In this document: positions 4,469 through 9,123 of the stretch, in pieces
How positions within the stretch are numbered: the first letter of the stretch is position 1
Layout: each line of letters begins with the position of its first letter
Source of the DNA: Prevotellaceae bacterium
GTDB taxonomy: Bacteria; Bacteroidota; Bacteroidia; Bacteroidales; UBA932
NCBI GenBank assembly: GCA_031267855.1
Contig: JAIRYH010000071.1
Span: forward strand, 1-9,123
Direction of reading: 5' to 3'
Length of the DNA: 9,123 nt
Position numbers and translations under genes: made by a program
The notes under the pieces: generated by a model
The model's database searches: none
The model's input: the letters and a program-made list of their open reading frames with translations, nothing else
What the model was told of the DNA's origin: nothing

Positions 4469-6331
4469 ATGGATAACCAAATCCCAAATCCTGCTTCCAA
4501 TGAGCAGATCACAGCTTCAATCGAAGAAATCGAAATTACGTCTATGCCCGACACTCAGGCACCCGATGCGTCACCGGATATTCCGCCGGACGAATTACCG
4601 CAGGCAACGGCAAAGCAATATGCGGATTTGTCGCGTAAAGAATTGTTGGATATTTTTGAGCGATTACTTACATCAACTACTGCCGAAGCAGCCGACACGT
4701 TGCACAGTGAAGCCGAATTGATAAAGTCCGCGTTCTACAAATTATTGTGGCAGGAACGTAAAACCAGCGAACTGCAAGCCGGTGAAGCGCTGCCCGATGC
4801 CGAACCGGTAACGGATGCGCTGGAAACAGTGTTTAAAAATTTATATAACGAGTACAGGAAAAAGCGTGCCGTCCATAATCAGCAGGCGGAAAAAGAAAAA
4901 GAAGAGAATTTAGCTAAAAAGCTGGCGATTATCGAAGAGTTGAAAATATTGCTGGAAAAACAGGAAGACCTGAACCAGACCTTTCCCGCATTCCGCGCAT
5001 TACAGCAACACTGGCGGGAAACAGGGCCGGTGCCTGCATCGCGCACCAAAGATGTTTGGGACACCTATCAATACAATGTGGAGCGTTTTTACGATTATGT
5101 AAAAATCAATAATGAACTGCGCGATTTGGATTTGAAAAGAAACATGGAAGCCAAAACGGCATTGTGCGAAAAAGCCGAAGAGCTGCTCCTGGAACCCAGT
5201 ATTATTACTGCATTTAATAAACTACAGCATTTCCATGAACAATGGCGCGAAACAGGCCCGGTAGCGCGTGAATTGCGGGATCAGGTATGGGAGCGTTTCA
5301 AAAGCGCGACGACAGCTATCAATAAAAAGCACCAGGAATATTTCGAACAGCAAAAGGAAGATCAGTTGAAAAATCTGGCGGCGAAACAGGCACTGTGCGA
5401 AAAAGCCGAAGAGATTGCCAATACAACGATAACAGATAATGACAACTGGAAAAAAGTGTCGAAAGAACTGGTAAAAGTGCAACAAATCTGGAAAACCATC
5501 GGCTTTGCAACCAGAAAAGAAAATACCAAAATATATGAACGGTTTCGTGCGGCATGCGATAAATTCTACTCCGCCAAACGGGAATTTTACGGCAGTTTCA
5601 AGGACGAAATACAACAAAACCTGAAACTGAAAATTGCAATATGCGAGCAAGCCGAAGCCATAAAAGACAGCGACGACTGGAAAAAAGTAACCGACAAATT
5701 TATCAGCTTGCAAAAACAGTGGAAAGAAATCGGTACCGTAACGCGCAAGCAATCCGATGCTACATGGAAACGTTTCCGCTCAGCCTGCGATGATTTTTTC
5801 AGCCGCAAGCAAAAACATTTTGCCACTATTGATGCGCAGCACGGGGAAAACCTCCGTCTGAAAAAAGCGATTGTACAGGAAATAGAATCTTTTGTCCCGG
5901 GCGCTGATGTCAAAGAGAATCTGGATGCATTGAAAGAATTTCAACGCCGCTGGACGGAAGTCGGTTTTGTGCCGATGAAAGAAAAAGAACATATACAAAA
6001 TACCTACCGTGCGGCTATTGACGGGCATTTCTCTTCTTTGCACCTTAGCGATACGGAGAAAAAAATTATCCGCTTCAAAAACCGTATTGAAGATATCCGG
6101 CAATCGGGCAAGGTGGATCGCATTATCCGTTCGGAACGCGAGAAATTAGTGCAAAGGTTACGCCAGCTGGAAACGGACATGGCTTTGTGGGAAAACAATA
6201 TCGGCTTTTTTGCCAAATCAAAAAACGCCGATGCTTTAATCGCTGATGTGAATCAAAAAATAGCATCGGCAAAAGAAGAAATTAAAACAATAGAAGCAAA
6301 AATTAAATTGATAGATCAACAGTATGAATAA
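4469..6331 (+). CDS. DUF349 repeat protein, function unknown
   Basis: This 620-residue, highly charged, alpha-helical protein has no signal peptide or membrane segment and is probably cytoplasmic. After an acidic low-complexity N-terminus (1-50) it carries five DUF349 units. Each is recognisable by a tryptophan before a glycine (W182, W259, W341, W418, W495), for example HWRETGPV, QWRETGPV, IWKTIGFA, QWKEIGTV and RWTEVGFV. Each of the five is then followed by a basic or charged helix ending near R/Y-F. The spacing is 77, 82, 77 and 77 residues. The linkers also repeat (ALCEKAEE at 231 and 308, AICEQAEA at 390). The C-terminus (about 550-617) is a predicted coiled coil containing LWENNIGFF. 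DUF349 has no established biochemical role that I know of. The stop overlaps the yidC start by 8 bp. Similar long DUF349 proteins are, from memory, typical of Bacteroidota. Confidence 0.88.
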   Translation: MDNQIPNPASNEQITASIEEIEITSMPDTQAPDASPDIPPDELPQATAKQYADLSRKELLDIFERLLTSTTAEAADTLHSEAELIKSAFYKLLWQERKTSELQAGEALPDAEPVTDALETVFKNLYNEYRKKRAVHNQQAEKEKEENLAKKLAIIEELKILLEKQEDLNQTFPAFRALQQHWRETGPVPASRTKDVWDTYQYNVERFYDYVKINNELRDLDLKRNMEAKTALCEKAEELLLEPSIITAFNKLQHFHEQWRETGPVARELRDQVWERFKSATTAINKKHQEYFEQQKEDQLKNLAAKQALCEKAEEIANTTITDNDNWKKVSKELVKVQQIWKTIGFATRKENTKIYERFRAACDKFYSAKREFYGSFKDEIQQNLKLKIAICEQAEAIKDSDDWKKVTDKFISLQKQWKEIGTVTRKQSDATWKRFRSACDDFFSRKQKHFATIDAQHGENLRLKKAIVQEIESFVPGADVKENLDALKEFQRRWTEVGFVPMKEKEHIQNTYRAAIDGHFSSLHLSDTEKKIIRFKNRIEDIRQSGKVDRIIRSEREKLVQRLRQLETDMALWENNIGFFAKSKNADALIADVNQKIASAKEEIKTIEAKIKLIDQQYE

Positions 6332-8207
6332 AAATACACTTACCGGCATTGTCCTGATTGGCGCTATTTTAATAGGGTTTAGCATTTACACGTCGCATGA
6401 GCAGAAAAAGATGCAGGAAGCGCGATTGGAGCAATTAAAAGAACAGCAACGAATACAGCGCGAGCAGGATTCTATTCGGCTGGCAAACCTGCCGGACAGC
6501 CTTGTGCTTTCCGCAGCGCCTGCGGCCGCGATTGCTCCTGCCCAGCCGGCGATTGATGAAAGCTATGGCAGCACGCTGGCTCTTGCCGGGGAAGGCGAGC
6601 AGCAACTCGTTACCATTGAAAACGACGTGCTGGCGGTTACCTTCAGCAACAAAGGCGGACAGGTTTATTCCGTGCAAATGAAGAATTATCGCACACACGA
6701 CGGTTTGCCGGTCGTTTTATTCGCCGGCGATAACACTACGTTTTCATTCAATTTTTTTACTACAAAAAATATTGCGACCTCTTTATTTTACTTCACGCCG
6801 GTAGATATTCCGGCAGTAACGCAATTGACGGAAACCGACTCCGTCGCACGCCTGTCCTACCGCTTGCAAATAGCGGAAAACGCTTTTGTCGATTACATTT
6901 ATACGCTGCGCTATGGCAGCTACAAAGTGGATTTGGATATACGGCTGAATGGCATGAATGCCCACATTCCCCAAAATGTTACAACGGTTGATTTGAACTG
7001 GGCAGCAACTATATTGCGGCAGGAAAAAGATTTTGCAAGCGAAGCCAACCAGTCTACCATTTCCTATAAATATCCGAACGATAGCGATATTGATGCGCTG
7101 GGCGAACGGAAAGACGCCGACGATAAAAAAATTCCTGCACAGGTAGAATGGATTGCTTTCAAACAACAGTTTTTTTCAGCGATTTTAGTTGCGCCCGCTA
7201 ACTTTAACAATGCCTCGGTGTCCTATCAAAAAAATGCGCCGGGCAACGACAGCCGCGAGCTGATGCGCTGCAATGCTTCCGTGCAATTTTCCTATAATGG
7301 CGCTGACGAAACATCCATTCCTTTGCAGTTTTATTTCGGCCCCAACCACTACAATACGCTAAAATCTTACGGTCGTGATTTTGAAAATCTGGTGCCGCTG
7401 GGCGGTTGGATTATCCGGCCTATCAACCGCTGGATCATTATCCCGACATTTGATTTCCTGAACAGATTTATCAGCAATTACGGCATCATTATTCTGCTGC
7501 TGACGATTTTTATTAAGATCATTTTGGCTCCATTCTCGCAAAAATCGGTAGTATCCAGCGCAAAAATGAAATTACTGAAACCGGATATCGACAAGATCAA
7601 CGCAAAGTACCCAAAACAGGAAGACGCCATGAAAAAGCAACAGGAAACCATGGCGCTCTACAAACGAACCGGCGTCAGCATGATGGGCGGCTGCCTGCCC
7701 ATGTTATTGCAGATGCCTATATTATTTGCCATGTTCCGTTTCTTCCCCGCTTCGTTTGAGCTGCGGCAAAAAAGCTTCCTGTGGGCTGACGATTTCAGCA
7801 CCTACGATTCTATTTTTGACTTACCTTTTTCTATCCCGATGTATGGCAGTCACGTAAGCTTGTTTGCCTTGCTGATGGCGGTGTCCACATACTTTTATTC
7901 AAAGATGATGATGTCGCAGACGCCTCAAACGGGACAGCCCGGCATGAAATTCATGCAGCTTTATTTTATGCCGATATTCCTGCTGGTGTTGTGCAATAAC
8001 TTCTCCAGCGGGTTGAGCTATTACTATATGCTGACGAATTTTATTACCATGATACAGACATGGGTTATTCGCAAATTTTTCATCAATGAAGAAAAAATGC
8101 TGGCGAAGATGCATGCGCGCGCCGCGCAACCTCAGAAGAAATCAAAGTTCCAGCAACGCCTGGAAGAAATGCAGCGGCGACAAATACAGCAACAGCGAAA
8201 AAAATAA
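6324..8207 (+). CDS. yidC: Membrane protein insertase YidC
   Basis: YidC inserts and folds inner-membrane proteins, alone or with SecYEG. The 627-residue product has the Gram-negative layout. TM1 (about 7-22) is followed by a charged coiled stretch and an Ala/Pro linker (63-76), then the large periplasmic beta domain (about 85-350) and the conserved insertase core from about 365. Core segments include YGIIILLLTIFIKIILAPF (386-404), a cytoplasmic hairpin with KYPKQEDAMKKQQETMALYK, GGCLPMLLQMPILFAMFRFFP, a TM near 508-525, and SSGLSYYYMLTNFITMIQTW (561-580). The tail is very basic (Lys, Arg, Gln) and may contact ribosomes. Lys398 sits where the hydrophilic-groove arginine (Arg366 in E. coli) lies. 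The ATG overlaps the upstream DUF349 stop (ATGAATAA), implying coupled translation. It is the middle gene of the operon. Confidence 0.97.
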   Translation: MNKNTLTGIVLIGAILIGFSIYTSHEQKKMQEARLEQLKEQQRIQREQDSIRLANLPDSLVLSAAPAAAIAPAQPAIDESYGSTLALAGEGEQQLVTIENDVLAVTFSNKGGQVYSVQMKNYRTHDGLPVVLFAGDNTTFSFNFFTTKNIATSLFYFTPVDIPAVTQLTETDSVARLSYRLQIAENAFVDYIYTLRYGSYKVDLDIRLNGMNAHIPQNVTTVDLNWAATILRQEKDFASEANQSTISYKYPNDSDIDALGERKDADDKKIPAQVEWIAFKQQFFSAILVAPANFNNASVSYQKNAPGNDSRELMRCNASVQFSYNGADETSIPLQFYFGPNHYNTLKSYGRDFENLVPLGGWIIRPINRWIIIPTFDFLNRFISNYGIIILLLTIFIKIILAPFSQKSVVSSAKMKLLKPDIDKINAKYPKQEDAMKKQQETMALYKRTGVSMMGGCLPMLLQMPILFAMFRFFPASFELRQKSFLWADDFSTYDSIFDLPFSIPMYGSHVSLFALLMAVSTYFYSKMMMSQTPQTGQPGMKFMQLYFMPIFLLVLCNNFSSGLSYYYMLTNFITMIQTWVIRKFFINEEKMLAKMHARAAQPQKKSKFQQRLEEMQRRQIQQQRKK

Positions 8208-8225
8208 AAACAAAATAGTACCATC

Positions 8226-9086
8226 ATGAAAAAAATCATCGCCTTATTTATCACAGGCTTTTCATTTGCCGCGCCCTGTTTTTCCCAGTCGTCCGTTTGG
8301 GAAATCACTAAAGACGGCAAGACGCTTTACCTGGGCGGCAGCGTTCACATTTTACGAAATGAAGATTTTCCGTTACCCAAAGAATACGACGCTGCTTTTG
8401 AAAAAGCGCAGCTTGTCGTATTTGAAGCCGACATTGAACAGGTTTCAGCGCCGGAAATCGCACAGACGATGGTTGCAAAATCCATGTTGTCCGGCGACCA
8501 GACACTTCAAACGATACTGGATAAAACCACCTATGAGCAGCTGGAAACGCTGTGCACAAAATTATCGCTGCCCATGGAGCGGTTACAAAAAATAAAACCG
8601 GTAATGCTGCTAAATAGCCTGACGATAATCCTGCTGCAGCAATTCGGCTTTACGCCGCAGGGCGTTGACGCCTATTATCTGACAAAAGCGAGGGAAGCCG
8701 AAAAGGAAACCGGATTTCTGGAAACGCTCGACCAGCAGATAACCATGATTACCGATATGGGGGCTGGCTACGAAAATGAATACGTACAATATTCGCTGGA
8801 AGATTTTGACAAAATGGAAAAGGAAATTCCTATCCTCATTGCCTCATGGAAAAATGGCGTGTTTGACGAATTGCTGCCGGACATGCTGAAAGGAAAAGAA
8901 AAATTCCCGACCGCCTACAGCGCATTGTTTACGGACAGAAATAATGACTGGATACCCAAAATCGAAAATTACCTGTCCGGCGACAAGGTGGCATTCGTCA
9001 TTGTAGGCCTGGCGCATTTACATGGTCCGGACGGCTTGCTGGAACTCCTGAAAAATAAAGGATACGAAATAAAGCAGCTTAAATGA
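8226..9086 (+). CDS. Exported TraB/GumN family protein (putative metallohydrolase)
   Basis: The 286-residue product begins with a signal peptide (MKKIIALFITGFSFAAPCFSQ). Cys18 is preceded by AAP, which is a poor lipobox, so cleavage by ordinary signal peptidase is more likely than lipidation. The mature part matches the TraB/GumN family, related to the Tiki proteases. The two GxxH motifs are GSVH (38-41, in YLGGSVHILR) and GLAH (261-264, in IVGLAHLHGPDGL). Glu67 (VVFEAD), GVDAYYLTKA (146-155) and the conserved RNNDW (238-242) are also present. In Tiki-like proteins such His and Glu residues bind metal. The substrate in bacteria is unknown to me. It starts 18 bp after yidC on the same strand and ends the operon as far as the window shows. 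The family call is firm, and enzymatic activity is inferred only. Confidence 0.88.
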   Translation: MKKIIALFITGFSFAAPCFSQSSVWEITKDGKTLYLGGSVHILRNEDFPLPKEYDAAFEKAQLVVFEADIEQVSAPEIAQTMVAKSMLSGDQTLQTILDKTTYEQLETLCTKLSLPMERLQKIKPVMLLNSLTIILLQQFGFTPQGVDAYYLTKAREAEKETGFLETLDQQITMITDMGAGYENEYVQYSLEDFDKMEKEIPILIASWKNGVFDELLPDMLKGKEKFPTAYSALFTDRNNDWIPKIENYLSGDKVAFVIVGLAHLHGPDGLLELLKNKGYEIKQLK

Positions 9087-9123
9087 GCGGCAACATAAAA
9101 AATACACAGTCCCTGTTTTAGTT

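Noticed and set aside
5222..6216. Minus-strand open frames opposite the DUF349 gene
   Set aside because: They are Phe- and Cys-rich products of the complement of Lys/Glu-rich coding sequence, without promoter, start context or family resemblance.
9087..9123. A short open frame (12 codons from 9083) and a small ACAG-TCC-CTGT stem followed by TTTT (9106-9119) at the right edge
   Set aside because: The peptide is too short to call. The stem has only four pairs and the window ends here, so a terminator cannot be supported.

Overview
The window looks like chromosomal DNA from a member of the Bacteroidota, most likely the order Bacteroidales. Three exact matches to the Bacteroidota -7 promoter box (TAnnTTTG) sit at sensible distances upstream of start codons. 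The start codons lack clear Shine-Dalgarno sequences. RecR, YidC, the large phospho-sugar mutase and the multi-repeat DUF349 protein all have the form I associate with that phylum. I cannot name a genus.

Layout, left to right. (1) Positions 1-80 hold what is probably the 5' end of a minus-strand gene cut by the window edge, with a promoter-like box at 153-160. (2) Positions 83-457 are a non-coding patch built almost entirely of short repeats: five blocks of exact 7-bp tandem units (GTTGAAA, GTTGAGA, CTTAGTT), a 53-bp module present twice, three GC-rich palindromes, and a pair of 26-bp inverted repeats that frame a 228-bp MITE-like or REP-like segment. (3) Positions 453-4185 hold a tight minus-strand gene series, transcribed in the order rmlD, phospho-sugar mutase, hotdog acyl-CoA thioesterase, recR. 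(4) Positions 4186-4468 are a divergent intergenic region. It has a promoter for each direction and, between them, two hairpins plus an array of alternating CCGGTT half-sites. (5) Positions 4469-9086 hold a plus-strand operon: a five-repeat DUF349 protein, yidC (8-bp overlap) and a secreted TraB/GumN-family protein. The last 37 bases hold nothing I can call.

Functionally, the leftward genes combine sugar activation (phosphohexose mutase and the last step of dTDP-L-rhamnose synthesis) with a thioesterase and the RecFOR repair factor RecR. This is an ordinary bacterial housekeeping mixture. The rightward operon is centred on the cell envelope: the YidC membrane insertase translationally coupled to a DUF349 protein of unknown function, followed by an exported putative metallohydrolase.

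The protein-coding genes are ordinary, and I do not see a defence, mobile or biosynthetic system. The least explained material is the heptanucleotide repeat family. It recurs at gene ends, supplies the stop codons of both recR and the mutase, lies in the probable 5' leader of the leftmost gene, and surrounds the inverted-repeat-bounded segment. The shared CCGGTT motifs between the divergent promoters are the second point of interest.
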